A stretch of DNA of 64,000 nt from Haemaphysalis longicornis (Eukaryota; Arthropoda; Arachnida; Ixodida; Ixodidae). Shown here piece after piece: positions 42,112 through 52,125 of the stretch. The notes beneath the pieces were generated by a model. It was not told the DNA's origin. It did not search any database and saw nothing but the letters and a program-made list of their open reading frames with translations. The stretch spans positions 35,074,926 to 35,138,925 of the forward strand of contig CM023453.1 of NCBI GenBank assembly GCA_013339765.2, given 5' to 3'. The translations under genes were made by a program, and so were the position numbers. Each line of letters begins with the position of its first letter. Positions within the stretch are counted from its first letter, which is position 1.

Positions 42112-42780
42112 TTATGAGCTGGAGTGACGCAGTAGAGGCCAGCCCTAAAAATGCTTATCAGTTTGTTAACTGCCCGTTAGTACCCAAGTGGTGCGATCAA
42201 TCGTGTCTAGACGCCCCGGTGAAATCGCCGAGTCACGTTTCGCGGTGGCCACTTCCGTCAGAGACCGCCAATCGCGCAAACAAGATTCCGTGACGTCATG
42301 CGACGTCACTGGAAAGTGCCTGGGGAGTCGCCACTGCTTCATATGTTTTCCTTAGTATCTCGGTTACTTGTTTGAAGTTTGTAATAAAATTGGCGCCATT
42401 GATATCGAAACAAAGCAGTCTTTTTAACGAAACAAACCGGTATTTCGTCTTCATGAGCAATTGGTGTGCCAACTCCATGCTAGCATTCAAATGGTGCCTT
42501 CAAACGGAACCACAGGTCCCAACTGCAATCATAAAACCGGGTTTGTGGGCGGTTGCTTTTGTCGGCTGCCACCAATCGCACAACGCAGTGCCTGCGACGT
42601 CACAAGGACAGTGCGACGGAGTGGGTGATACGGATGAGTTTCCACCATTTTATCTGTTTTCTTTGTGATCTATGTTAATTGCTCGAAGTTTGTGTTAAAC
42701 CTGGCACTACTGTTTTTTTATCTGGCAATATATTTCATATAGAGACTTGTATGTTATCTTTATGGTTACAGAAAACCTCG
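41761..42780 (+). mobile_element. TTAA-type non-autonomous element A, rearranged
   Basis: The left end is TTAA (41761-41764) followed by AGGGGCC, then a segment similar to element B at 44.4 kb (GAAACAACTAGTATTTCATAGCTCACTC versus the B counterpart). The right part occurs twice. 42230-42455 and 42540-42780 both resemble B's 3' part (GTGACGTCA, CACTGCTTCATATGTTTTCC and TTTGAAGTTTGT in the first; weaker in the second). The first copy stops just before the expected GGCCCCTTTAA end. A SINE sits at 41927-42111. The TTAA duplication and short termini suggest a piggyBac-like MITE; there is no transposase. Confidence 0.5.
41927..42111 (+). mobile_element. 5'-truncated SINE with 8-bp target duplication
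   Basis: The B-box half (CGGGTTCGATTCCCGGCC) is joined to the 3' end of the family (CGCCTCATCGCCTGCG ... GTTAAGCCCTGCAATCAATC). The 5' tRNA half and the central body are missing. The tail (42014-42111) is an expanded (ATCA)n. A perfect duplication TTATGAGC flanks the insertion (41919-41926 and 42112-42119), proving it inserted into the TTAA-type element after that element was in place. Confidence 0.85.
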
Positions 42781-42793
42781 ATTGTACTGCGGA

Positions 42794-43086
42794 CCCACCG
42801 CAGTGGCTCAGACCTCCTATTGTAGAAATGTTGGAAATTTCAACAATGTACTCTCGAATTTATGCATGAATACGAAAAGGTATTGTTCATGTCCATTTTT
42901 AGACATGTTACGCTGGCTTAAGTAAAGCCAGCGCTTTTATTTTATGTGCCGTTGTTTTGGGATGATGTGTGAAACTGGCCATAAAGAAAAAAAAAAAAGC
43001 GGAGGCTCAAAGTTAGAGCGTTGCGCTGATGAGTACAGGCACGCCGGTTAGATCCTGGTGACGGCGGCCTTTGCATTTTTAACAGA
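42794..43086 (+). mobile_element. SINE interrupted by a poly(A)-tailed insertion
   Basis: The SINE head CCCACCGCAGTGGCTCA (42794-42810) resumes at 43001 as GGAGGCTCAAAGTTAGAGCG TTGCGCTGATGAG, with a weakened B box (CGGTTAGATCC). It then continues GGCGGCCTTTGCATTTTTAA and ends at a poly(C) run. The gap (42811-43001) is the separate insertion described in the next entry. This old copy lacks the usual 3' body and tail. Confidence 0.6.
42811..43001 (+). mobile_element. ~190-bp poly(A)-ended retroposed insert
   Basis: Flanked by an imperfect 8-bp duplication, GTGGCTCA (42803-42810) and GAGGCTCA (43002-43009), and ending in an A-run (42987-42998). These are marks of LINE-mediated retroposition. 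Inside, GCTGGCTT AAGT AAAGCCAGC (about 42911-42931) and CATGTC/GACATG form hairpins, so the source may be a small structured RNA. I do not recognise it as tRNA, 5S, 7SL or a U snRNA. Confidence 0.55.
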
Positions 43087-43251
43087 TGCCTCCCCCCCCC
43101 CCCCCCCCTCCGAAGAAAAATTAGCAGTGGCTTAGCTCGGCTATGCCAGGATATACGTAGCGTGTGCTAAGGTTCAGCTGGTTATTCTTAGGTTTTCTGG
43201 TTGTTTAGGATTAGCTGATTATCATGCTTACTGCTGCTAAAGCGATTTCCC
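43087..43251. other. Short unannotated stretch
   Basis: Starts with a poly(C) run (43090-43108). No other feature. Confidence 0.4.
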
Positions 43252-43388
43252 ATCCAATCCAATCGAATCTAATCCAGCCCAATCCAATTAAATCCAGTCC
43301 AGTCCAATTCAATTCAATTCAATTCAATTCAATTCAGTCCAATCCAATCCAATCCAATCTAATCCATCCAGTCCAGTCCAGTCCAGTC
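43252..43388. repeat. AATCC/AATTC pentanucleotide repeat
   Basis: About 27 degenerate pentamers, alternating blocks of AATCC, AATTC and AGTCC. The tract at 46509-46563 (GGATT units) is the same pentamer on the other strand. Confidence 0.93.
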
Positions 43389-43793
43389 GCGGCAGCATGC
43401 GCGGCGGCAATGGCTCCGGCACGCCAGCTGTGCTCCGTAAGACGTTACGTTACTGCTCCTCGCGCATGCGCAGCACGGCTCTCCAGAAGCCACGCGAAAC
43501 TGCTCAACATCGGCCAGTGTAGCTCACGCTACAAAACGCCCCTGTGTCGAGATTTCCGCGCACGTTGAGATGACCACGTGGTCGTTATTTATCCGCAGCC
43601 CTCCACTATATTGTGCGCCTAGCTTAGGCGCATAAAGGGAACAAACCCAAAAAGGTATCCTACGTCTCCTCGATGACCACGGATGAATAATTTTATGACT
43701 CGATAATGTCTACGAGAATACTTGCTTGCGGTAGAAATGAACTCTTCGATGCCCCATTACCACTAGGATGACCATAATAATCAATCAGCTTCG
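43389..43793. other. Short unannotated stretch
   Basis: A GC-rich first half (43389-43580) has a frame of no recognised content; the rest is featureless. Confidence 0.4.
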
Positions 43794-44060
43794 TGAGTGA
43801 GTAAGTGAGTGAATAAACTTTATTTAGACGAGTAAAAGAAAAACCATTCATGCCAAATCATTGTTGCGAAGTCAAGTTATGGCGTCCGTAAGGTCTATAT
43901 GTGAGTCTGTATGGCTTTAAACCTACGAGTTGTACAAAGCAAAACTCATTAAAGGTCCGCGACGTCGACTGACTTACACTCGTCTCACGACGCATTGCGA
44001 TGCAAAGGAGTGGACGCTGTGCATAGCCGCAATTGAACATATCCCCCCACCCTTTCCCCG
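43794..44060 (-). mobile_element. Probable 3' end of a minus-strand retroelement
   Basis: GAGTGAGTAAGTGAGTGA (43794-43811) then AATAAACTTTATTT. Read on the minus strand, an AATAAA signal is followed by a (TCAC)n tail. This is a very common arrangement for tick LINE 3' ends. No protein block is recognisable in the next 250 bp. Confidence 0.4.
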
Positions 44061-44423
44061 TAGGGTCAAGTTGCTGGTATAAACTGTAACGCTACGCCGA
44101 CGAAACCGTGCATCCTGGCGTGGAAGGCCGGCTAGACCAACACAATGCGCTTAATGCGCGTCCAGGAACTCGGGCGGCTGGCGGCGCTGCCAACATTGAC
44201 GTACGGCGACAAGGTGACCGTAACTCAACGCGTGAGAACCGATTATTCACATTGCAGGCGTCGGCGTCGGCGTCGGCGCGCGTGCAACCATGTTATATGA
44301 GTAACCACAGCGGAAAGGAGAACACCGAAAAGAAAGATGGCACGTCAAGCACTTGCTGCCGGCTAAAAAATTAACAAGGTGAATTAACAAAAATACCGAA
44401 CATCAAAGCCAACAACGCAAATG

Positions 44424-45817
44424 AAGGGGCCATGACGACAAACCACAACTTTGTTGAGTTTGAAAGAACTAGCATTTGGTAACTCACTCAGCTTCATTTC
44501 AGCCATGAAAGAACTTTATTTAACAAAAAAAAAATGCAAGAAACATGGAAAGAACTGTGGTTGATTCCTCTCTCATAGGAATCGGTAAAACACGAAAGTG
44601 AAAGGTGCAGCGAAATCTGCACCTGATGATTTGCGGGTCGGCGGCTGTCTTGTGGGTGTGCTTGGCGAGCGACGTCCTGCTGGCGGGTCGCTTCGGCAAA
44701 GGTGTACTGGCGTCATTTCTGTGACGGATATGACGTCAGCGAAATCTTGGTGCACCCCGGCATAAAACACTTTCGTGTTAAAATGTAAAACCCGAAAACG
44801 AACAAACTTAAGTAACACGTAGTCTTTAGCACATAAGGTTGCTTCTCCGCAAGAATACCCTGTGTGCAGGGGTGCACCCTTTACAGGCAGCTTGCTTCGT
44901 TGTACTGGCGTCATTTTCGTGACGGATATGACGTCAGTGAAATCTTCGTGAATCCCGGAATAGAACACTTTAGTGTTAAAAAACTTTCAAATTTAGCGGC
45001 TACAGTGAAATGTTATGGGCATGTGTGACCTAATGTGGGCCAGCACTAAAACATAATTATAAATGTGTTAACTGCACGGTAGCATTCAAGCACGTTAGCA
45101 TTCAAACGCAACCAGAGGCTCGCCTGCAGTCGCCCATTAAGGCTTCTCGGCGGTTGCTTAGGCCGGCGGCAGCATAGAGTTTCATACTAATACTTACTAG
45201 AGGGAAATCTGGCGCCACTGCCTAGGGGAGGCGCGCTTCAGCGAGCGTTCATCATGTCCGGCAGGGACGTTCTACTTGTCCTTGGCATGACTCAACAACA
45301 GGCTGAAAACTTGGCTTTGGCTGCCAAAAAGCAACAATGTTACTACAGAATATTAATCGAATTTGTTTTGTTATTATAAAATAAAGCTCCAGAAAGATTT
45401 CTTTTTCAGGGATTATTTCGCAGCTTCATGCAAGATGAACAAGAAAAAAATGTTACCCTTTTTTGTTCATTTCGGCTTCGAGACAAAAAAGAAGCCATGT
45501 GGTTAGCCATGTCAAGTAAGCGAGGAACGTCGCTAGCTGGAATGGCGCCGCCCACGGCTGCCCGCGACTGCAGCGCCAGATTTCCCTCTCGTATATATTA
45601 GTATGAAACTCTATGGGCGGCAGCCAATAGTACAAACAAGATTCTGTGACGTCATAGAAAAACCGCTGGAAAGTGGCTGCGGAGTCACCACTGCTTCATA
45701 TGTTTGCTTTAATATCTCAGGTATTTGACTGAAGTTTGCGGTACAAATGGCATCATTATTATCTGGAGAAAACAGTATTTTAAGGAGGCAAACTTGTATT
45801 TTGTCTTCACGGCCCCT
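44424..45817 (+). mobile_element. TTAA-type non-autonomous element B
   Basis: The left terminus AAGGGGCCATGACGACAAA (44424 on) and the complement of the right terminus, AGGGGCCGTGAAGACAAA (ending 45817), form an inverted repeat. The right flank is TTAA (45818-45821); the left flank has decayed to ATGA. It contains a 198-bp tandem duplication (GTACTGGCGTCATTT at 44704 and 44902), in frame on the minus strand (repeated DFxDVISVTxMTPV), and a nested TA-flanked MITE. No transposase domain. A piggyBac-like affiliation is inferred only from the TTAA target. Confidence 0.6.
45177..45611. mobile_element. TA-flanked MITE nested in element B
   Basis: Terminal inverted repeats of about 40 bp begin GAGTTTCATACTAATA on both ends and share GAGGGAAATCTGGCGC. 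TA dinucleotides flank both ends (45175-45176 and 45612-45613). The 435-bp size, lack of a frame and TA target fit a Tc1/mariner-type MITE. Removing it rejoins sequence similar to element A, so it inserted after element B formed. Confidence 0.8.
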
Positions 45818-46155
45818 TTAAAGATACCGATGCTTACGTCATACTTTTTTAGCAACGAAGCTGCTTAGCAAATCGTAATTTTTCCTGTCTGCAGTTAAAA
45901 ATACCGAGAAATTGGCGAGCGCGCGCACGTCGATGTGTTCCTCACGGTTACCTCCTAGCGTTTCCGGCGCATCATTGCCAAGCCAAGCATATTCACTCAG
46001 GTAGATCGAACAAGATTGGAAAAAAAAAAAAAAAAAAAAAAACTCGCGCTTGCCGTAATCGGGGCAACACTTGCCCGGAACGAAAAAGACACGTCATAGC
46101 ATACACCCCTCCAAGGTGATGTCCAATGATTAAACATCAAAAAAAAAGCTCACAC
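45818..46155. other. Short unannotated stretch
   Basis: Between two TIR elements. Contains a 22-bp poly(A) run (46020-46041). No other recognised feature. Confidence 0.4.
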
Positions 46156-46427
46156 TTATACCCGTGCCACACGTACACGAAAAATGACATTAAGTGCTCA
46201 ATGCCTTAAGTTTTAATGCCATTAGTTCGATGCTGCACGTAAAAATCTAATGTCATTCGCTCTAATGTCATTTTTGGTTTAAGGAGCTCCGCACAACTCA
46301 TTCGCCCTCACGAACGCCTTAAATATGCCTATTCTCGAACGTGATGAGCACCAAAGGAAACCAATGAAACTCTCAGCACCAGTGTGGACACGGAAACGTA
46401 GCTACTTCAAAATAAGATGATTTTAGG

Positions 46428-46700
46428 GGCGAAGCACCTTAGGACCCCGCTTTGTCCGTAGCTTGTCCCTTGGCGTCCGTGTACACAGTGCTACGCATGC
46501 GCGAGGAGTATTGGATTGGATTGGATTGGATTAAATTGAATTGTATCGGATTGGATTGGATGGGAATCGTATAATACTGTACACACGCGTTGTTACTCAT
46601 TTACATGCGGGAGTGGGCAATGCCACGGGTGATTTACGGTAAGAACGATCCCCAGTGCTTCGCCCACTCGTCATGATTCACTTCGTGGAGGTGCGTGATG
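46428..46700 (+). repeat. Interspersed repeat bounded by GGCGAAGCAC
   Basis: GGGGCGAAGCACCTTAGGAC near 46428 and CCCCAGTGCTTCGCCCACTC near 46650 carry the inverted core GGCGAAGCAC/GTGCTTCGCC. The last ~50 bp, CCAGTGCTTCGCCCACTCGT with TCATGATTC following, reappears on the opposite strand at the end of the window (63951-64000). Contains the GGATT pentamer tract (46509-46563). Family not identified; I recognise it only as an abundant tick-type repeat. Confidence 0.5.
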
Positions 46701-46886
46701 TTTTTTTTTTGTGCCCTCTTCGTGGCGAAGTTCTGAAGAAGACGAAGTTCACTAAAACAGCCGCAAAAGGCAGAACTTCATGTAACTTGTTTTGAATATG
46801 AAGGATTTGGCTAGCGCTGGCAGGTGACGGAACTGCTGAAGCCACTTTTTGAAACGGCTCACACCATTGTTTAGAAAGCACTCTTT

Positions 46887-47213
<327 letters not shown>

Positions 47214-47425
47214 CATTTTTAACCCTTCCAAAAAGTTTTTCTCCGCTTTAAATACTACTAAACTATGAGTGCATTTCTCAGTTTTGGTGATTATCACCAT
47301 CATGCGTAACACTTTTAATGCCTTTACGTTTTGGCGTGTAGAACGGAACACCGAAATAGTCATTCGGTTTCTTAAGGCCTTAAGCACTTAATGTCATTTT
47401 TCGTGCACGTGTGGCACGGGTATTA

Positions 47426-50303
47426 CAGCAACAATCATAGAGTAAAGGTCGTTGCGGCAGCGAAGAAGAAGTAAATCGGCTGCTATCGTGGACTTAAACA
47501 GTCATGATGGTCGTGAAGGTTGCTCACAGCTTCGGTATACCTTCCAGACTTACTCGTGTGAGCTTCCTTCATTTTTTATTTGTCGCTCATGACGCGTCGC
47601 CCGTGTTGAACGGTAATTTTAAGTTTTTTTGGTGAGACCACATCTTGCTGACTCACATTTCGCGTAAACTAGACATTTCACGCGCTTCTATACACCTTTG
47701 CAATCAAATCCATTCGGAAACCGCAATTTCGGGCTGTCTCACGCGTGCGCATAAAAATGCGCTACTAAAGTGACTTCGCAAATCATCTGCGCATGCTCTT
47801 AACAGTCCAGAAAGGAGCCGACTGGGCTCTGCTTGTCTGACATAAAAACGTGTATATAATAACGGGTGGTTTGATTGATGGTCCGTTACGATGCATGTAT
47901 AAAGCTGCGCTTTTCACTTGCGTGGCTTACAATGGAACGTCAGAGAGTCCGAACGAGCGGTTGCAAGAGGGTGACAAATATATGTCCGGAGTGGAAATGA
48001 TGGTATTTTTTATCCCATCTAAATTCAATGCATTTTTTATGGTCTCACAGCATATTTTCTTTTGGATATGTCAAGGCTTCTCTCTCCTTTCGCCGTTTTT
48101 CTCGTTATCGTTTTGACGTACCAATTCTTCAAACTGTATATCCTACCCATGGTGACTTTTTGAAATGGCACAGACAGCGGAAGTTTTTTTTTATACGGCA
48201 CTTGTTTGCCCGTGTATACAAGGCGGCTTCTTTTACAGCGAAGCTGTGTGTGGCGAGGGTTCCGCTGATCTTCTGGCGACAAACTGAGCGTAGACCAACA
48301 ATTTTCGACGAACAAAAAAAAAATCTCATAAAATAATCAAAAGGCCCTAGGGCCTCCAAATTTTGATATAAGACCGATTTTATTGCCGTGAAAATTTTAT
48401 TCCCAGCAATGCATCTGTGTTTTGATATGAAGCCGACTTTAAAGTGATCGCTGTTCCAGAACAGCTCACAGGGCACATGGACTCAAAATGGAGAACGCAT
48501 CTCGACACACCTATTATCACGTTGGTGGCCTGTCTGCTGCGACTTGTTGCAAAAAAAAGAAAAGAAAGGCTTACACAAAATCTCAAATCTCTATAAAATT
48601 CCCAGCACATGTGAGTATGGTGGGACCAATAACTCTCTCCGAGTATCGGTCCCGGAATCACCGGGAACTGCCCGATGCAATCTTATATTAGTTTTTCACA
48701 TATATTTCTACGCCAAGTAGAGCCCTTTATCTACCCGCGGCCTCTCGGCGGTGATTCATCATCATCATTAGCATCAGCCCTGGTAGCACCTCTCTTCCAC
48801 CCTCTCTTCCCCTTTCCATCATGTACTTCTAACTATGATGTCCGTGATGTCTGAATCCATTGTGATGTCTGAATTCATTCTGTACTGTGATGTCTGAATC
48901 CATTCATTGGCCCCCAAACTTTCTTATTTCACCCCTCTACTGAGTTGATTTCTTTCTCCTGCATTTAGTCCCGCCTCAAGGTGGTGACCATGGTATCCGA
49001 ACGGGTAACATAGTTATCAGTTTTCGGCCATAGCAGTTTTCAGCCTTGTATGCTATAGCAGTTTTCAGCCTTGTATGTCCGGTACAACTCTACTTTTATC
49101 TCTTCACTTGACCTTGGATGTGTTCTACTCGAGTCACATAATTCGAGGCGGCCGTTTCATATCTATTTTTGTTACTCCTATCATCCATATTTCATCAACT
49201 TCCGTGGGGCTCACCTAAGATTTATTTCAAGAGTGTTTTGTAAGGAGCCAAGTTCCTGCCCCGAAGTCATCACTAACAGCATTGGTAGTACACTGCTATT
49301 TTCAACGACACGCTTAACCTGCTGCTCATTACTCGAGAGCAGTTGCGGAATGTAACCCAGTCCATTTTAGGCCACGAATTAATTTTCCGTTGTTTGGAAC
49401 GGCATGGCAACTTGTCCGAGGCAATTATGCCCATCCTCACCTTCAAGAATTCCATTACCTATATGTTAAACGGCATGTTTTCTACGTGTATGTTTAACTT
49501 TCGATTGCTTTGAATGCATGTTCAACCTTACGACGGAGCTTTCAGAAGCTCAATTCCTGGGAAATGTTTGGAAAGGTTTTTCAGACTCCCTGAACAAAAC
49601 AATACCGTCCACAAATCTCGGGTGGCGACTCGTTTTCAATAACGCCACGCTTTTATTCACGGCTAATCAACCCGCTTAAAAGACGGAGGACAAAAGTCAC
49701 AGCCAACATGCATAACGAATGAACCCATTTGTGGATCTCGTTCACGTATACAGTCGGGTTAATCGCGCGAATAAATACACTTCTTACAGCGTGAATTAAT
49801 GACAACAATTGGCGAAAAGGACTGTTTCCATCCCCGCCTAATCGCGACGTAGCGCCAATCGTGCCGACACAAAACCGACACGAACCAAGAACTATTCTCT
49901 TCATTCAACGATTCTCCGAAAAACAAGAAAACCAAAAAAATAACTTGGCTCCAATCCACGCTATGAAGGCGGTTGGACTGGGAAGGTGTAAAATACACCC
50001 ACAACGATTACCCATGCAGCGCCAGCTGGATACACACGTGGCTCTACAAAGAGTGATGCCAGAGACTCTGCCAGCCGTTACGTGGGATTCGCGGGGGCGG
50101 AGTCTCTAACGCAGCCGCGTCGGCAGAAAGAAAACGGAGAGCAGCGTCTTTTGAATGGTCTCTCACTTCCTCCCCCTTACTCTTGTTTCATGTGTCGCCT
50201 CCAAAAAGCGCCTTCCCCTTTCCCAGACGCCGAATCCAAACAACCGTTTGTCGCCCCGTCTCCACATGTGGGCGTAGCCAGAGTCACTCAATGAGGGACT
50301 CTG
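47426..50303. other. Stretch without recognisable gene; small tandem repeats
   Basis: GTGATGTCTGAATCCATT-type units recur at 48844, 48862 and 48887. A perfect 23-bp duplication (ATAGCAGTTTTCAGCCTTGT plus three bases) sits at 49030 and 49055, period 25. 'TACAGCGAAGCTGT' near 48234 is a small palindrome seen in abundant tick repeats. ATCATCATCATT near 48758 may be a triplet tail of an RTE-type element. No coding domain. Confidence 0.45.
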
Positions 50304-50380
50304 GTGTAGCTTAGTCGGCAAGATGACGAGCTCTCGCTCCGCTTCTTTTCAGGCCCAGGTTGGCACCCTGGCGGTGCCAG
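50304..50380 (+). mobile_element. tRNA-like SINE head
   Basis: TAGCTTAGTCGG (50308-50319) matches the polymerase III A box consensus. CCAGG-TTGGCAC-CCTGG (50356-50372) forms a perfect T-arm stem-loop with a degraded B box (GGTTGGCACCC). The anticodon arm does not fold well, and the sequence continues into GTATGTATGTGTAG rather than ending, so it is a tRNA-derived repeat of a family different from the main SINE, not a functional tRNA. Confidence 0.5.
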
Positions 50381-52080
50381 TATGTATGTGTAGTCTGGGT
50401 GTAGCCAGTAGCCAGTAGTAGCCTGGGAGTTTCCTGCTGACGCGGACAGGAAAATTTCCTTGGCTGGTTAGAAGTATAGGTTGCATTCACTGGCGATACA
50501 CGCATGCAGGCAACCATGTGAGTGCGCCGTCTTGGTTACGTCGGGCTTCGCGGGATGGCGGTACTTGTCCGTGTTAAGCCCAAGATGTGTGTTGGACGTT
50601 ACTGACTCTACCCCACCGAACGCAAAGTAATGCCTCGAGTCCAATGTGAGCGCGATTAATAACACCTCTGTTGACACCACCGTTGAGAATAGGGTTGAAA
50701 CGGAGCAGACGACGCACGCCGGGATTTTTTTTCTTCTGCGGCGTGCGGCCGCAGTGGCACAAGCCGCGCCATGTCTGTGGCGCTTCGGCCATGTCTGTGG
50801 CCGTTTCCAGTGTTCCCAAGTGAAGAAATTGACAGCTAAACTTTTTAGTGAATACCATCTATACTGCTTGGCAGTAAAAATCGGAAGCCAAATACCACTT
50901 AAGAAGCCAGCTCACAGCTGTGCTAGCGGATGCCGCTTATAGCTTCTCTAGCAGTAATTGCACTCTAATTGGCAATGGTCCTGGGAAAGCCCATCAAACA
51001 GCGGATCAATGCCTTCACCGCGCACTTTTTACTCTCCTTAAACTAAGAGTGTCAGAGCAAGGTCACCGTGAATGGCGCTTGAAATGACTCGCGTGATTTT
51101 GAACCGCGCAAAGGCCGCAGCTGTGCGACGCGCCTTTTTAGCGCGTTTGAGGCGAGCTGCTTTGAGTGAACGCAGCCGTAAAGCCTGCAGGCGCACGCAC
51201 CGGTCATTCGTACCGACCGTGCGGCCCGTCGTTTCCCTGAGCGCCAAAGGGCTCTTGGCCTTTTTACGCCTCGGTGTTTCTTGTTTCTGTTTCCTCTACG
51301 TACGCGCACTGGTGTCCTACTCGAAGCCGTTGTGTGTGCAGGAAGAATGCGCCGCACGAGCCATTCCAACAGGAAAGCACCGCGAAGAAAACGAGAGGTA
51401 AGGAAGGATACGCGTAATTGTCCTCCCAGCCGTACTATGTAGTTCAAGTGGAGCGGTCGTGGTATTGGTGCACTCAACAAACTTCTGGCGAATTTGTATC
51501 TACGTACTGCACCCAAAAGACCGGTGACTGCGATCAAAGCGGCGAAGTAGGTTAACGACGATGCCAAGCTCAAGTTATGACTCGAAAAATGCGGTTTGCA
51601 CAGTGAAATGAACTGATTGATCGATTTACATCGCGCTATGAAATAATGACGTTTTGCATTGCTTGACGCATCTAAAAAAAAAAAACTGCGTGCAAATTAA
51701 CGGAGACAAGAACGCATGAAGACAGCACAAGCACAGCGCTGTCCTCATTACCATAATGATGCAGTGCTGCATCATTACCAACTCGCCCAACTTTCAACCC
51801 TTTTGCATTGCCTGACGTCACAGGGCAGATCCCACTTTTGACTCTGGCGAAGCGATTGGTCATTCAAGAATTAAGATTGTGATAAAAGAGACACAAGGAG
51901 ATTTTTTAAAGAGTCTGATACAGGCGCAGCTGCAATATGACTAAGTAATTGAACACTAGTTAATTTACAATTTGTTTTAGTGTTTGTCACGTGCTGTTTG
52001 TAATCTGGAAAATTCGAAGTTATTTACTTATTTGTCGCATTCAAGCTATTCCTTTACTCGTATACTCTAAAATGATTTAG
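50381..52080. other. Stretch without recognisable gene; GC-rich patch
   Basis: 51050-51400 is GC-rich, with overlapping frames on both strands (109 and 173 codons, basic, no domain). A donor-like site GAG|GTAAGG lies at 51398. I recognise no exon with confidence. Confidence 0.4.
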
Positions 52081-52125
52081 ACCCTTAAGGGTGTAAATAG
52101 GTGTATAAATAACACCTTTACACTT
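52081..52125. repeat. Hairpin of GGGTGTAAA/TTTACAC motifs
   Basis: ACCCTTAAGGGT is a perfect 12-bp palindrome (52081-52092). It is followed by GTGTAAATAGGTGT (52091-52104) and AACACCTTTACAC (52111-52123), which are inverted with one 2-bp slip. The motif resembles the CACCCTTTTT cluster at 17.5-18 kb. Confidence 0.6.

Noticed and set aside
51052..51573. 173-codon minus-strand and 109-codon plus-strand frames, with a donor-like site at 51398
   Set aside because: Composition effect in a GC-rich patch; neither product has a recognisable domain and no acceptor-linked exon is evident.
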